Source: Actinomadura coerulea
Lineage (GTDB): Bacteria; Actinomycetota; Actinomycetes; Streptosporangiales; Streptosporangiaceae
Reading direction: 5' to 3'
Assembly: GCF_014208105.1 (NCBI RefSeq)
Contig: NZ_JACHMQ010000001.1
Span: 7,316,001-7,380,000, forward strand
Length of the DNA: 64,000 nt
The notes beneath the pieces were generated by a model. That model did not search any database, had not been told where the DNA came from, and saw only the letters and a list, made by a program, of their open reading frames with translations. Below are positions 17,368 through 25,938 of the stretch, one piece after another. The position numbers were made by a program, and so were the translations under genes. Position 1 is the first letter of the stretch. Each line of letters begins with the position of its first letter.

Positions 17368-17440
17368 CGCCTCCGGCAGGATTCGAACCTGCGGCACCCG
17401 CTTTAGGAGAGCGGTGCTCTATCCCCTGAGCTACGGAGGC
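17368..17440 (-). tRNA. tRNA-Arg(CCT)
   Basis: 73 nt on the minus strand. Acceptor GCCTCCG pairs with CGGAGGC, the D arm is GCTC...GAGC, and the anticodon stem CCGCT/AGCGG holds loop CTCCTAA (anticodon CCT, reading AGG). The T arm is GCAGGTTCGAATCCTGC and the discriminator is G. CCA is not encoded. Confidence 0.95.
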
Positions 17441-17570
17441 GTGTCGTCGCTCGCGGGTAGAGCGTAGCGGACGGCACCTACAGGGTAGGGGAAGGGGAGT
17501 GGTGAGCGCTCCCTCTTATGCGCGCCGGGCTCTAGGCCGGGCGGGGGCGGTGTGGGTACGCTTCCGTTCC

Positions 17571-18008
17571 GTGACGGGACGGCATCGTGGGCAGCCGAAG
17601 GACCGGGACGCCTTGGACGCGGTGGGCGAGGACTCACCGCGCGGCAGGCGGATCACGGTCGTCGCCGCGGCGTTCGCGGTGCCCGTGCTGGTGGCGTCGG
17701 TGATCGCGTTCGGGCTGCGGGACGAGCCCGTGCGGGAGGGGCCGGAGTCGGCGGGCGGGCCCGCGCGGAGCCTGGCGCCGGCGGCGCCGGAGGGTGAGCC
17801 GACGTTCGGGGCGTACGTGCCGCCGGAGGCGGAGCCTCAGGTGGCGACCAAGCCGCCGAAGCGGGCGCCCAGGCCGGTGGTGACGCCGCGCAGGCGGGCG
17901 CCCGCGCCGGCGCCCTCCCCGTCCGTGCGGGGGCGGCGGCCGTGCCCCGCCGGCTGGGAGGACGTCTGGTGGATGCGCCGGTGGTGCGAACATCACCGAA
18001 GTCGCTGA
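17571..18008 (+). CDS. Single-pass membrane protein with Pro-rich stalk
   Basis: 145 aa from GTG 17571. A basic N-terminus is followed by one membrane helix (ITVVAAAFAVPVLVASVIAF), a Pro/Ala-rich extracytoplasmic stalk and a compact C-terminal CPAGWEDVWWMRRWCEHH with two Cys that may form a disulfide. The sequence TACGCT eight bases before the GTG looks like a -10 of a leaderless promoter, which supports this start over an earlier in-frame one at 17499. The function is unknown. Confidence 0.65.
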   Translation: MTGRHRGQPKDRDALDAVGEDSPRGRRITVVAAAFAVPVLVASVIAFGLRDEPVREGPESAGGPARSLAPAAPEGEPTFGAYVPPEAEPQVATKPPKRAPRPVVTPRRRAPAPAPSPSVRGRRPCPAGWEDVWWMRRWCEHHRSR

Positions 18009-18090
18009 ACCGGTTACGGACAGGTCATCGTAGAACCTGTAGTAGCGTTCTGCCGCTGTTCCGCTTTTGGGCATCAGGAGGAAAACCACC

Positions 18091-19128
18091 GTGCCGAACC
18101 CCCGGTCGGCGGCGCTGACCGCGGTCTTCCTGGTGATGGCGACGCTCTCACCGCACGGCGCCGCGAACGCGGCCGCGGGGGCCGACTCGCTTGAATCGCT
18201 GCGCCGCGAGGCGACGAAGGCGCGCACCGAGCTCGAGAAGGCCACCAAGCAGATGGAGACCCGGAAGAAGGACCTGGCCGGGTCGCAGGTGAAGCTGCGC
18301 GCCACGCTGAAGGACCTCGCGGGGGCCGAGGCGGAGCTGAACCGGATACGCGAACCGCTGGCCAGGCTCGCGAACACCTCCTACCAGCAGAGCGGCGCGA
18401 CCGGCTCCATGGCGATCTTCGGGGGCGGCGATCCGAGCACGGCGCTGCGGTCGACGGCGGACGTGACGCTGATGGCGACGTCGCAGCAGGCGCTTGTGGA
18501 CCGTGCCGACGAGCTCCAGGACCGGCGGAAGCGGCTCGCCTCCACGGCGCAGGAGCTCCAGTCGCGCAACGCGGTCGAGCAGACCCGCCTCCAGCAGGAG
18601 GTGGACGGGCTGAAGAGCCGGTCGGCGCAGCTGACCAGGCAGCTCAACGCGATGCTCGACAAGCTGGCGATGACGCGGCAGAAGCGGCTCGAACTCGGGT
18701 GCGACAGGTCGCTGGCGAAGGACGCGAAGAAGTTCCCCAACGGGCTCATCCCGTCGAAGTACCTGTGCCCCCTGCCGCAGAAGAACGGGCACATGCTGCG
18801 GGCGGACGCGGCGCTCGCCTTCTACAAGCTGAACGAGGCGTACAAGCGCAGTTTCGGCCGCGACATGTGCGTGACGGACGCCTACCGGAGCCTGTCCGAG
18901 CAGCACCGCGTCTACGCGCAGCGGCCCGGCTTCGCGGCCGTCCCCGGGACGAGCAACCACGGCAAGGGGCAGGCGCTCGACCTGTGCGGTGGTGTGCAGA
19001 GCTCGGGTTCCACCCAGTTCAACTGGATGGAGGCCCACGCCGGGAAGTACGGATGGATCCACCCCGCCTGGGCCTACAGCAACCCCTTCGAGCCCTGGCA
19101 CTGGGAGTTCGGGACGGAGAACGGCTGA
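18091..19128 (+). CDS. VanY-type D-Ala-D-Ala carboxypeptidase with coiled coil
   Basis: 345 aa. A signal peptide (to about AANAAAG) is followed by a long coiled coil (~30-200; LRREATKARTELEKATKQME and similar heptads, EnvC/RipA-like) and then a C-terminal M15B peptidase domain. The zinc and catalytic motifs are SNHGKGQALDL (His, Asp) and EPWHWEF (Glu, His). It is predicted to trim peptidoglycan stem peptides outside the membrane; the coiled coil may position or gate it as in cell-division hydrolases (inference). The GTG start 18091 follows AGGAGGAAAAC. Confidence 0.9.
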   Translation: MPNPRSAALTAVFLVMATLSPHGAANAAAGADSLESLRREATKARTELEKATKQMETRKKDLAGSQVKLRATLKDLAGAEAELNRIREPLARLANTSYQQSGATGSMAIFGGGDPSTALRSTADVTLMATSQQALVDRADELQDRRKRLASTAQELQSRNAVEQTRLQQEVDGLKSRSAQLTRQLNAMLDKLAMTRQKRLELGCDRSLAKDAKKFPNGLIPSKYLCPLPQKNGHMLRADAALAFYKLNEAYKRSFGRDMCVTDAYRSLSEQHRVYAQRPGFAAVPGTSNHGKGQALDLCGGVQSSGSTQFNWMEAHAGKYGWIHPAWAYSNPFEPWHWEFGTENG

Positions 19129-19144
19129 GCCGGGCCGCCCGGCG

Positions 19145-19564
19145 TCAGCGGGGGGACGGCACCTCGTTGGCGGGGACGACCTCCGCGGTGCAGTAGCGGC
19201 AGCGGCGGGCCAGCACCGGGATGTCGCTGAGGCACTGCGGGCACTCGCGCTCGGTGGCCTCCTTGCCGCGGTCCATCCGCTCGATCAGCTTGGTCGTCGG
19301 GAGCACGACCAGGAAGTAGACGATCACGGCCGTGATGAAGAACGCGATCGCCGAGGTCACGAAGACCCCGTACGGGAACGTGGTGCCGTCGATGGTGACG
19401 GCGAGGCGCGTGTAGTCGGGCTTGCCTCCGAGAAGGGCGATCAACGGGGTGATGAAGGAACTCGCGAAGTCCTTCACGAGCCCGGCGAACGCCGCTCCGA
19501 CGACGAACGCCACCGCGAGTTCGACAAGGTTCCCGCGGAGGAGGAACTTCTTGAATCCGCTCAT
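19145..19564 (-). CDS. mscL: Large-conductance mechanosensitive channel MscL with zinc ribbon
   Basis: 139 aa. The MscL N-terminus and TM1 (FKKFLLRGNLVELAVAFVVG, AAFAGLVKDFASSFITPLI), periplasmic loop and TM2 (SAIAFFITAVIVYFLVVLP) are all present. The usual cytoplasmic helix is followed by a zinc-ribbon tail (CPQCLSDIPVLARRCRYC). It opens under membrane tension to release solutes on osmotic downshock. The C-terminal CxxC pair is absent from E. coli MscL and could tie the pentamer bundle or sense metal or redox (inference). Confidence 0.95.
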   Translation of the reverse strand: MSGFKKFLLRGNLVELAVAFVVGAAFAGLVKDFASSFITPLIALLGGKPDYTRLAVTIDGTTFPYGVFVTSAIAFFITAVIVYFLVVLPTTKLIERMDRGKEATERECPQCLSDIPVLARRCRYCTAEVVPANEVPSPR

Positions 19565-19710
19565 GCCGGCTCCAGGTTGGTGGGGGTAGCGCCCCTGGCT
19601 GTGAGGGCGCCTGAAACGGCTACGGATCGTAATGAAGTCCTCCCTGTTTAGCCAAGTCGACCCACCTCACCTGCCCGAAGTCGAGGGCGGTGGTCGTCGT
19701 CCGCCTGGGG

Positions 19711-20325
19711 TCAAGGGGCAGTGATCGTCAGGGTCAGGGGTGCTGCGGCGGCGGCCAGGGCGACGGCTTGGGGGCGATCGGTCGCCAGGACGACCAGGGC
19801 GCCGTCCTGGGGGCCGTTCTCGTCCGGGGGAGGGATCGCTATGACCGGGACCTCCGACACCACCACGCGGGCGCCGTCCCAGCGGGGGCGGGGGCCGTTC
19901 GCGGCGTCGGGCGCGGACGGGACGGTCAGGACGTCCACGCGGTCGCCGGGGCGGACGAGGCGGGCGGCGCCCGCGTCGGCCAGCCGGACCGGTGCGGCGA
20001 CCGTGCCGGGGCCGTAGCCGCGCAGGAGTCCGGCGCCGACGACGCGGGCGTCGGTGAGGGGTTCGCCGCGGCGCATGGGGCCGGCGAGGACGCGGCCCGC
20101 GCCGCCCGCGCGGAGCGCGCCCGACGGGACGGCGGACGGCGGCAGGTCGAGGTGGCGCAGGTCGGCCGTGCCGAGGGGCGTCCCGGCGGGCAGGTCGCGG
20201 GCGGCGGCGAGGACGCGGACGGACGGCGGCGGCCCGGGGCGCAGCGCCTGCAGTGCCAGGCCCGCGGCGGCCGCGGCGAACAGTGCCGCCAGCGGCCGCC
20301 GCAGGCGGGATAAGCGGGCGCTCAC
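19711..20325 (-). CDS. SAF-domain (RcpC/CpaB-like) protein
   Basis: 204 aa with one N-terminal helix (LAALFAAAAAGLALQALRP). It is followed by an SAF domain (VRVLAAARDLPAGTPLGTADL, then GRVLAGPMRRGEPLTDARV) and a beta-rich C-terminal part (RLVRPGDRVDVLTVP, GALVVLATDRPQAVAL). This is the layout of Flp-pilus assembly CpaB/RcpC proteins, but no other pilus genes are nearby. The GTG start overlaps the mtnP stop (GTGA), so it is co-translated with mtnP. Confidence 0.82.
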   Translation of the reverse strand: MSARLSRLRRPLAALFAAAAAGLALQALRPGPPPSVRVLAAARDLPAGTPLGTADLRHLDLPPSAVPSGALRAGGAGRVLAGPMRRGEPLTDARVVGAGLLRGYGPGTVAAPVRLADAGAARLVRPGDRVDVLTVPSAPDAANGPRPRWDGARVVVSEVPVIAIPPPDENGPQDGALVVLATDRPQAVALAAAAAPLTLTITAP

Positions 20326-21149
20326 GGCAGCTCCAGGGGGAGCTTGATGCCGTCCAGGACGGTGGCGCAGGCGCAGGTGCGCTGGGCGGGCAGCGCCTTG
20401 ACGACGTCGGCGACGACGCCGCGGAGCCGGTCGATGTTCTCGCCGAAGACGCGCAGGACCTCCTCCATCGTGACGCCCTCGCCCTCCTCGATGCCCGCGT
20501 CGAGGTCGGTCACCAGGCAGAGCGAGGTGTAGCAGAGCGCCAGCTCGCGGGCGAGGACGGCCTCCGGGTGGCCGGTCATCCCGATCAGGGTCCAGCCCTG
20601 GGAGGCGAACCACCGGGACTCGGCCCGGGTCGAGAAGCGGGGGCCCTCGATGACGACGAGCGTGCCGCGGTCGACCGGGGGCCACCCCGAGGCCCGCGCG
20701 GACTCGACGGCGGCGCGGCGGCCGGTCGGGCAGTACGGGTCGGAGAAGGAGACGTGGACGGCGGCGCCCTGGTCGTAGTAGGTCTGGTCGCGCCCCGACG
20801 TCCGGTCGGCGAGCTGGTCGGGGACGGCCAGCGTGCCGGGCCCGAGGTCGGGGGTCAGGGAGCCGACCGCGCACGGGGCCAGCACCTGGCGGACGCCGAG
20901 GGACCGCAGCGCCCACAGGTTGGCCCGGTAGGGGATCTTGTGCGGGGGGAAGCGGTGGTCGCGGCCGTGCCGGGGGACGAAGGCGACGCGGCGGCCCGCC
21001 AGCTCGCCGATCGCGATGGGGTCGCTGGGCGGGCCGTAGGGGGTGTCGACCCGCACCTCCTCGATGTCGTCGAGGAACGAATAGAAGCCGGAGCCGCCGA
21101 TGACCCCGATCTCGGCGACGGGCTGGGACGCGGAAGCCTGAGTGGACAT
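20322..21149 (-). CDS. mtnP: S-methyl-5'-thioadenosine phosphorylase
   Basis: 275 aa. It phosphorolyses methylthioadenosine (or methylthioinosine) to a base and methylthioribose-1-phosphate in methionine salvage. Motifs are GVIGGSGFY, the phosphate/ribose site PRHGRDHRFPPHKIPYRANL, APCAVGSL, IEGPRFSTRAES and MTGHPEAVLARE. The base-site segment is VTDLDAG, as in bacterial methylthioinosine-type enzymes, rather than the DYDCW of human MTAP, so the base preference may be hypoxanthine (inference). The start ATG 21149 gives the family length. Confidence 0.92.
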   Translation of the reverse strand: MSTQASASQPVAEIGVIGGSGFYSFLDDIEEVRVDTPYGPPSDPIAIGELAGRRVAFVPRHGRDHRFPPHKIPYRANLWALRSLGVRQVLAPCAVGSLTPDLGPGTLAVPDQLADRTSGRDQTYYDQGAAVHVSFSDPYCPTGRRAAVESARASGWPPVDRGTLVVIEGPRFSTRAESRWFASQGWTLIGMTGHPEAVLARELALCYTSLCLVTDLDAGIEEGEGVTMEEVLRVFGENIDRLRGVVADVVKALPAQRTCACATVLDGIKLPLELP

Positions 21150-21227
21150 GCCGCCGACCCTAGCCACCCGGCCCCCGCCCCCGGCAGGCCGTCCGCCGAT
21201 TGTGGATAACTCCGCCGCCGCACGACG

Positions 21228-21253
21228 AAGGGCCCGGCCGGAGCCGGGCCCTT
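21228..21253 (-). terminator. Hairpin after the MMPL gene
   Basis: AAGGGCCCGGC, loop CGGA, GCCGGGCCCTT; a perfect 11-bp stem 16 bp beyond the MMPL stop. Confidence 0.75.
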
Positions 21254-21268
21254 CCGCGTTCCCGGACG

Positions 21269-23395
21269 TCAGCCGACCGGGTCCAGCACCTTGGCCTGCG
21301 CGGCGGGCGCCTCCTTGGCGAGCCGTCCCGGCGTCCAGATCCGCCGTCCGATGTCGTAGGACAGGGCGGGCAGCAGCAGCGACCGGACGACGAGGGTGTC
21401 GAGCAGGACGCCGAAGGCGACCGCGAAGCCCATCTCGACCATGAACACCAGCGGCAGTGTGACCATGGAGGCGAACGTGGCCGCGAGGACGAGCCCGGCC
21501 GAGGTGATCACACCGCCGGTGACGGTGAGGCCCCGCTGGATGCCGCGCCGCGTGCCGAGGGCCTGCGACTCCTCCCGGACGCGGTGCATCAGGAAGATGT
21601 TGTAGTCGACCCCCAGCGCGACCAGGAAGATGAAGGCCAGCAGCGGGAAGCCGGAGTCGGTCCCCTCGAACCCGAAGAGGTGCTCGAAGATGACCGCGCA
21701 GGCGCCGAGCGAGGCGAGGAACGACAGCACCACGGTGCCCATCATCAGCAGCGGCGCGACGACGGCGCGCAGCAGCGCGATGAGGATGATCAGCACCACG
21801 GCCAGCACGATCGGGATGATGACCTTGTTGTCGCGGGCGGAAGCGCGCTTGATGTCCAGGTACGTCGCGGTCGTCCCGCCGACCTTGGCGTCCGCGGACG
21901 GGACGGCGTGCACCGCGGCCCGCAGCCGGTCGATGGTCGCGCGGGCGGCCCCGCTGTCCGCGGCGTCCTTCAGCGTGGCCTCGTACTTGACCAGGCCGCC
22001 CGCGGTGGCGGGGGCGCTGACCTCGGCGACGCCGGGCGTCCCGCGCACGGCCTGGGCGATCTGGCCGGACGCCGGGGCCTTGCCGATGACGAGGGCCGGG
22101 GAGCCCGAACCGGCGGCGTAGTGCCGTGCGATGACCTCCGAGCCCTTCACCGAGTCGGGCTTGCCGGTGAACTGGCCCGCGTCCGACAGGCCGTCCGCCT
22201 TGAGCGAGCCCAGCCCGAGCGTGAGGACGATGAGGCCGAGCATGGTCAGGGCCCAGAGCGCGCGCGGGCGCTTGCCGACCATCCCTGCGACGCGGCTCCA
22301 GACGCCGTGCTCGGCCTCGTACGCCTCGGGCTTGAGGTACTTGGCGTCGTAGCGGGGGATCAGCGGCCAGAACAGCCAGCGGCCGCAGATGACCAGGAGG
22401 GCGGGCAGGAGGGTCGTCATGGCGGCGAGAGCGGTGAGGACGCCCGCGGCGGCCACGGGTCCCATGCCGGCGGTGGAGTTCATGTCGGCGAGCATCAGGC
22501 ACAGCAGGCCGACGGCGACGGTGGCGGCGGAGGCGATGACGGCGGGCGCGGCACGGTGCAGCGCGTAGGCCATGGCCTCGTGCCGGTCCTCGTGCCGGTG
22601 CAGTTCCTCCCTGTAGCGGGCGACGAGCAGCAGGGCGTAGTCGGTGGCGACACCGAAGACGAGGACGGTGAGGATGCCGGCGCTCTGGCCGTTGACGGTG
22701 AGGTCCGCGTACTTGGCGAGCAGGTACACGGTCGACTGGGCGAGCCCCAGGGCGAAGACGGCGCTCAGCACGGGGACGAACCACAGGACGGGGCTGCGGT
22801 AGATGAACAGCAGCAGGACGATGACGACGAGGCCGGCGGCCATGAGCAGGAAGCCGTCCAGGCTCTGGAAGACCTCGAACTGGTCGGCGCCGCCGCCGGC
22901 GGGGCCGGTGACGTGCGAGGCCAGTCCGGGGGGTCCGCGCTCGGCGAGGTCGCGCGCCTGGTCGACGGCGGCGGTGAGGTCCTCGTCCGTCAGGGGCACG
23001 AGGGTCTGCAGGGCCTTGCCGTCCTTCGACGGGAACGGCCCCTGGGCCTGCTGCGCTCCGGGCAGCTTCTGGAACGCGGCGACGTCGGACTGGGCCTTGG
23101 CCCTGTCGGCCGCGGTGATCCCGCCGGCCCGCTCGTAGACGATGACGGCGAGCATCGTCTCGTCCTTGCGGAACCGCTCCTGCAGCTCCACGACCTGGGT
23201 GGACTCGGCCCCGGCGGGCAGCCAGGACGCCGCGTCGTTCTTCTCGACGTCGCCGAGCTTGCCGGCGAGGGGGCCGAGAGCGGCCAGCAGGACGATCCAC
23301 AGGGCCAGGACGGCCCATTTGGTGCGCCTTCCGGCGATCAGTCCGGCCAGGCGGTGTGTCCGCGGCCTCGGGGGAGCCGGGCTAGGTGCGCTCAT
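21269..23395 (-). CDS. MMPL family transporter
   Basis: 708-aa RND-type exporter of the actinobacterial MMPL family. TM1 (WAVLALWIVLLAALGPLAG) is followed by an outside porter domain and a helix bundle containing VFGVATDYALLLVARYREEL (the conserved GxxxDYxxxL proton-relay motif). A second repeat follows with VALGVDYNIFLMHRVREES. The C-terminus is VRSLLLPAL. The start ATG 23395 has GAGGAACC directly upstream. Substrates of the family are lipids, siderophores and drugs; here unknown. The upstream region carries a pair of 31-bp repeats (separate entry), suggesting dedicated repression. Confidence 0.92.
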   Translation of the reverse strand: MSAPSPAPPRPRTHRLAGLIAGRRTKWAVLALWIVLLAALGPLAGKLGDVEKNDAASWLPAGAESTQVVELQERFRKDETMLAVIVYERAGGITAADRAKAQSDVAAFQKLPGAQQAQGPFPSKDGKALQTLVPLTDEDLTAAVDQARDLAERGPPGLASHVTGPAGGGADQFEVFQSLDGFLLMAAGLVVIVLLLFIYRSPVLWFVPVLSAVFALGLAQSTVYLLAKYADLTVNGQSAGILTVLVFGVATDYALLLVARYREELHRHEDRHEAMAYALHRAAPAVIASAATVAVGLLCLMLADMNSTAGMGPVAAAGVLTALAAMTTLLPALLVICGRWLFWPLIPRYDAKYLKPEAYEAEHGVWSRVAGMVGKRPRALWALTMLGLIVLTLGLGSLKADGLSDAGQFTGKPDSVKGSEVIARHYAAGSGSPALVIGKAPASGQIAQAVRGTPGVAEVSAPATAGGLVKYEATLKDAADSGAARATIDRLRAAVHAVPSADAKVGGTTATYLDIKRASARDNKVIIPIVLAVVLIILIALLRAVVAPLLMMGTVVLSFLASLGACAVIFEHLFGFEGTDSGFPLLAFIFLVALGVDYNIFLMHRVREESQALGTRRGIQRGLTVTGGVITSAGLVLAATFASMVTLPLVFMVEMGFAVAFGVLLDTLVVRSLLLPALSYDIGRRIWTPGRLAKEAPAAQAKVLDPVG

Positions 23396-23447
23396 GGTTC
23401 CTCTCCTGTGTGCACCGGGCAAATCGAGTTATATCGCGTTCGCGCCA

Positions 23448-23558
23448 AGAGTCTCTCGTCGATCGAGACATGTCAAGTAATGTCGCGACTTTGAACGGCG
23501 TCGCGGAGGGGTAAGACTCTCACTACTAGAGTCTCTCTAAAATAGAGCTAAGTCAAGT
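23448..23558. repeat. Two direct repeats upstream of MMPL, 80 bp apart
   Basis: AGAGTCTCTC (23448-23457 and 23528-23537) and GTCAAGT (23472-23478 and 23552-23558) recur with the same internal spacing. Each unit encloses a small inverted repeat (TCTCG-5-CGAGA; CTCTA-3-TAGAG). This looks like a tandem operator for a TetR/MarR-type repressor encoded elsewhere. Confidence 0.6.
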
Positions 23559-23691
23559 CGTGCGACGGGAAGGCCCTGCCGTGCCGGGGATCGCTCCCCG
23601 TCTCCTGCCTGTCTCCTCCATGGTCCCGAAAGGCGCGCGGCCGCGCCTCCGGCGTCAGGACGGACCTGAGCTACGTCGTCCGACGCAAACG

Positions 23692-23731
23692 AAAGCCGCC
23701 GCCTACCCCTGAAGGTGTAGGCGACGGCTTT
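23692..23731. terminator. Hairpin terminator
   Basis: 15-bp stem (23692-23706 with 23717-23731, one mismatch), AAAGCCG at one end and CGGCTTT at the other. It lies beyond the FmdB-like gene on its strand. Confidence 0.7.
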
Positions 23732-23744
23732 GGACACGGCGAAG

Positions 23745-23771
23745 ACCGGGGGATCGACCCGATCCCCCGGT
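23745..23771. terminator. Perfect 11-bp inverted repeat after the FmdB-like gene
   Basis: ACCGGGGGATC, gap GACCC, GATCCCCCGGT. It is 22 bp past the stop of the FmdB-like gene and probably acts with the next hairpin as a double terminator. Confidence 0.6.
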
Positions 23772-23793
23772 GCGAGCGGAGATGCCTAGAAGG

Positions 23794-24159
23794 TCAGGCG
23801 ACCTTTTCGGAGGACGACGACTTGCCGGTCGACGAGGACGACGACGAGTCGGACGACGACGAGGACGAGCTCGGCTTGGCGGAGTCGCCCGAGGAGCCGC
23901 CCGAGTCGCCGGAGGAGCCGTTGGACGATCCGTTGGACGAGCCGTTCGACGAGGCCCCCGCGGTGGAGGACGACTTGCCGGAGCCGCGGCTGTCGGTGCG
24001 GTAGAAGCCCGAACCCTTGAAGATGATCCCCGCGGCGGAGAAGACCTTGCGGAGCCTGCCGGTGCACGCCGGGCACTCGGTCAGCGCGTCGTCGCTGAAC
24101 TTCTGCACGACCTCTAGAGGCTCGCCGCACTCGGTGCAAACGTACTGATACGTCGGCAC
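23794..24159 (-). CDS. FmdB-type zinc-ribbon protein with Ser-rich tail (Ruc-like)
   Basis: 121 aa. The N-terminal FmdB zinc ribbon is YQYVCTECGEPLEVV ... CPACTGRLRKVF, with the SAAGIIFKGSGFYRTDS segment that follows in the family. The tail of ~65 residues is almost only Ser, Gly, Asp and Lys and must be disordered. In Mycobacterium tuberculosis the equivalent Ser-rich protein beside the 5-FTHF cyclo-ligase gene (Rv0991c, Ruc) is a redox-regulated chaperone; the local gene order supports the same role here. The GTG start 24159 follows GAGGAACC. Confidence 0.85.
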   Translation of the reverse strand: MPTYQYVCTECGEPLEVVQKFSDDALTECPACTGRLRKVFSAAGIIFKGSGFYRTDSRGSGKSSSTAGASSNGSSNGSSNGSSGDSGGSSGDSAKPSSSSSSSDSSSSSSTGKSSSSEKVA

Positions 24160-24350
24160 GGTTCCTCCTCGCTGACTCAGACCGGCGCGAGCCGGACTGG
24201 CACTCACTCTAGACGACTGCTAATGGTACCCATGCGTGGAACAGGATTCGCCCCCGGGATGTTCCCGGGCGTCGCGTCGCGGGACCTGGGCGTCCTTCCG
24301 GTGCCGCGGGACCCCGGCCCCGCGGCACCAGGGCGCCGCGGGACTCCGGG

Positions 24351-25835
24351 TCACTGGCCCTTCTCGCCGAACCAGCCCGCCAGCCTGCCCTTGCGGCTGA
24401 CCGCGCGGAGCCTGCGCTCGGTGGCCTCGCGCACCTCGGCGGTGGTCACGACCAGCAGGGTGTCGCCCGCCTGCAAGGGGGTGGTGGACTCGGGCACGAA
24501 GCTCGCCCCGTCCCGCACGACGAGGGTGATGGACGCGCCGGGCGGCAGCCGCAGCTCGAAGATCTCCACGCCGCTCATCAGCGAGTCGCCGGGGATCCGC
24601 ACCTCCAGCAGGTCGGCGTGCAGCTCCTCCAGCGGCGCGGCCTCGACGTCCAGCTCGCGGGTCTGCTCGTCGCTGGTGAGGCGGCACAGGCGCGAGGCCA
24701 GCGGCAGCGTCGGCCCCTGGAGCAGGGTGAACAGCACGACGATGTTGAACACGATCGCGAAGAGCCGGTCGGCGTGCTCCACGTCCGCGACCATCGGGAT
24801 GGTGGCCAGGACGATCGGGACGGCTCCCCGCAGCCCCGCCCAGGACGCGAACACCTTCTCGCCCCACGACAGGCGGAACCCGATCGTGGAGAGCACGACC
24901 GACAGGGGCCGGGCCACCAGCAGCAGGACGAAGCCGATGACGAGCGCCGGCAGGATCTGGCCCGGGAGGTCGCCGGGATCGGCGAGCAGGCCCAGCATCA
25001 CGAACAGCCCGATCTGCGCGAGCCAGCCGACGCCCTCGGCGAAGCCCCGGGTGGCGGGCCGGTGCGGAAGCCGCGCGTTCCCGAGGACGAGGGCGCTGAC
25101 GTAGACGGCGAGGAACCCGCTGGCGTGCATCAGGGAGGCGGCCCCGTAGGAGCCGATGGACAGCGACAGCACGGCGATGGGGTAGAGGCCGGACGCGGGG
25201 AGCGCGACGCGGCGCAGCGCCTGCGCACCCAGCCAGCCGATCGCGACGCCGACGATGGCGCCCGCGACCAGCTCGTAGACCATGACGCCGAGCAGTTCGG
25301 CGAGGTTGGGGGCCGTGGTGTGGGCGCTGAGCGCGACCACGATGATCACGACGGGGGCGTCGTTGAAGCCGGACTCGGCCTCCAGCAGGCCGGTCAGCCG
25401 GGACGGCAGGGGCAGCCGCCGCAGCACCGAGAACACCGCGGCCGCGTCGGTGGGGGCGAGCACGGCGGCGAGCAGGAACGCGGGGCGCCACTCCATGCCG
25501 ACGAGCCACATGGCGGCGAGCGCCACGACGACGATACTGATCAGGGTGCCGAGGGTGGAGACGCTGAGCGCGGCCGGCACCGAGGGCCGCACGCGCCGCC
25601 AGCTGGTGGTGACGCCGCCCTCGGCGAGGATGAGCACGAGGGCCGCGAGGCCGAGCGTCTCGGCCAGTTCCGCGTTGTCGAACCGGATGTGGAGGGGGCC
25701 GGACTCGCCGATGAGAAGGCCGAGGCCCATGTACGCCAGCAGCGTGGGAAGGCCTGCCTGGTGCGACAGCCGGACCGCGATGATGGCGCTGAGTACGAGC
25801 GTGGCCCCGAGGAGTAGCCAGATGTCGAGGTGCAC
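24351..25835 (-). CDS. CPA1-type potassium/proton antiporter with TrkA-C domain
   Basis: 494 aa. About 12 helices form the Na+/H+ exchanger fold (DIWLLLGATLVLSAIIAVRL, APTDAAAVFSVLRRLPLP with the ion-site TD, and GLLEAESGFNDAPVV with the ND motif). A cytoplasmic TrkA-C/RCK-C domain follows at ~390-475 (EVRIPGDSLMSGVEIFELRL ... LQAGDTLLVVTT). The architecture is that of NhaP2/CvrA K+/H+ antiporters. The GTG start 25835 is preceded by GGGTGGGAT. Confidence 0.9.
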   Translation of the reverse strand: MHLDIWLLLGATLVLSAIIAVRLSHQAGLPTLLAYMGLGLLIGESGPLHIRFDNAELAETLGLAALVLILAEGGVTTSWRRVRPSVPAALSVSTLGTLISIVVVALAAMWLVGMEWRPAFLLAAVLAPTDAAAVFSVLRRLPLPSRLTGLLEAESGFNDAPVVIIVVALSAHTTAPNLAELLGVMVYELVAGAIVGVAIGWLGAQALRRVALPASGLYPIAVLSLSIGSYGAASLMHASGFLAVYVSALVLGNARLPHRPATRGFAEGVGWLAQIGLFVMLGLLADPGDLPGQILPALVIGFVLLLVARPLSVVLSTIGFRLSWGEKVFASWAGLRGAVPIVLATIPMVADVEHADRLFAIVFNIVVLFTLLQGPTLPLASRLCRLTSDEQTRELDVEAAPLEELHADLLEVRIPGDSLMSGVEIFELRLPPGASITLVVRDGASFVPESTTPLQAGDTLLVVTTAEVREATERRLRAVSRKGRLAGWFGEKGQ

Positions 25836-25938
25836 ATCCCACCCTTCGGGGTCGTCAAAGTTGATCGTTTAGGAATCCTACAGATTCGCGGACGAATCGC
25901 ATATTTACGGTTGAGGGACGGCGTGTCCGGGATGGCCG

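Noticed and set aside
20322..23318. A 998-codon open frame on the minus strand
   Set aside because: Only its 3' part (mtnP) is real; the rest is an Arg/Pro/Gly-rich antisense-style reading of the MMPL gene, typical of high-GC DNA.
23794..24000. Repetitive Ser codons looking like a CRISPR or tandem repeat
   Set aside because: They encode the Ser-rich tail of the FmdB-like protein; no spacer-repeat structure exists. No CRISPR array was seen anywhere in the window.
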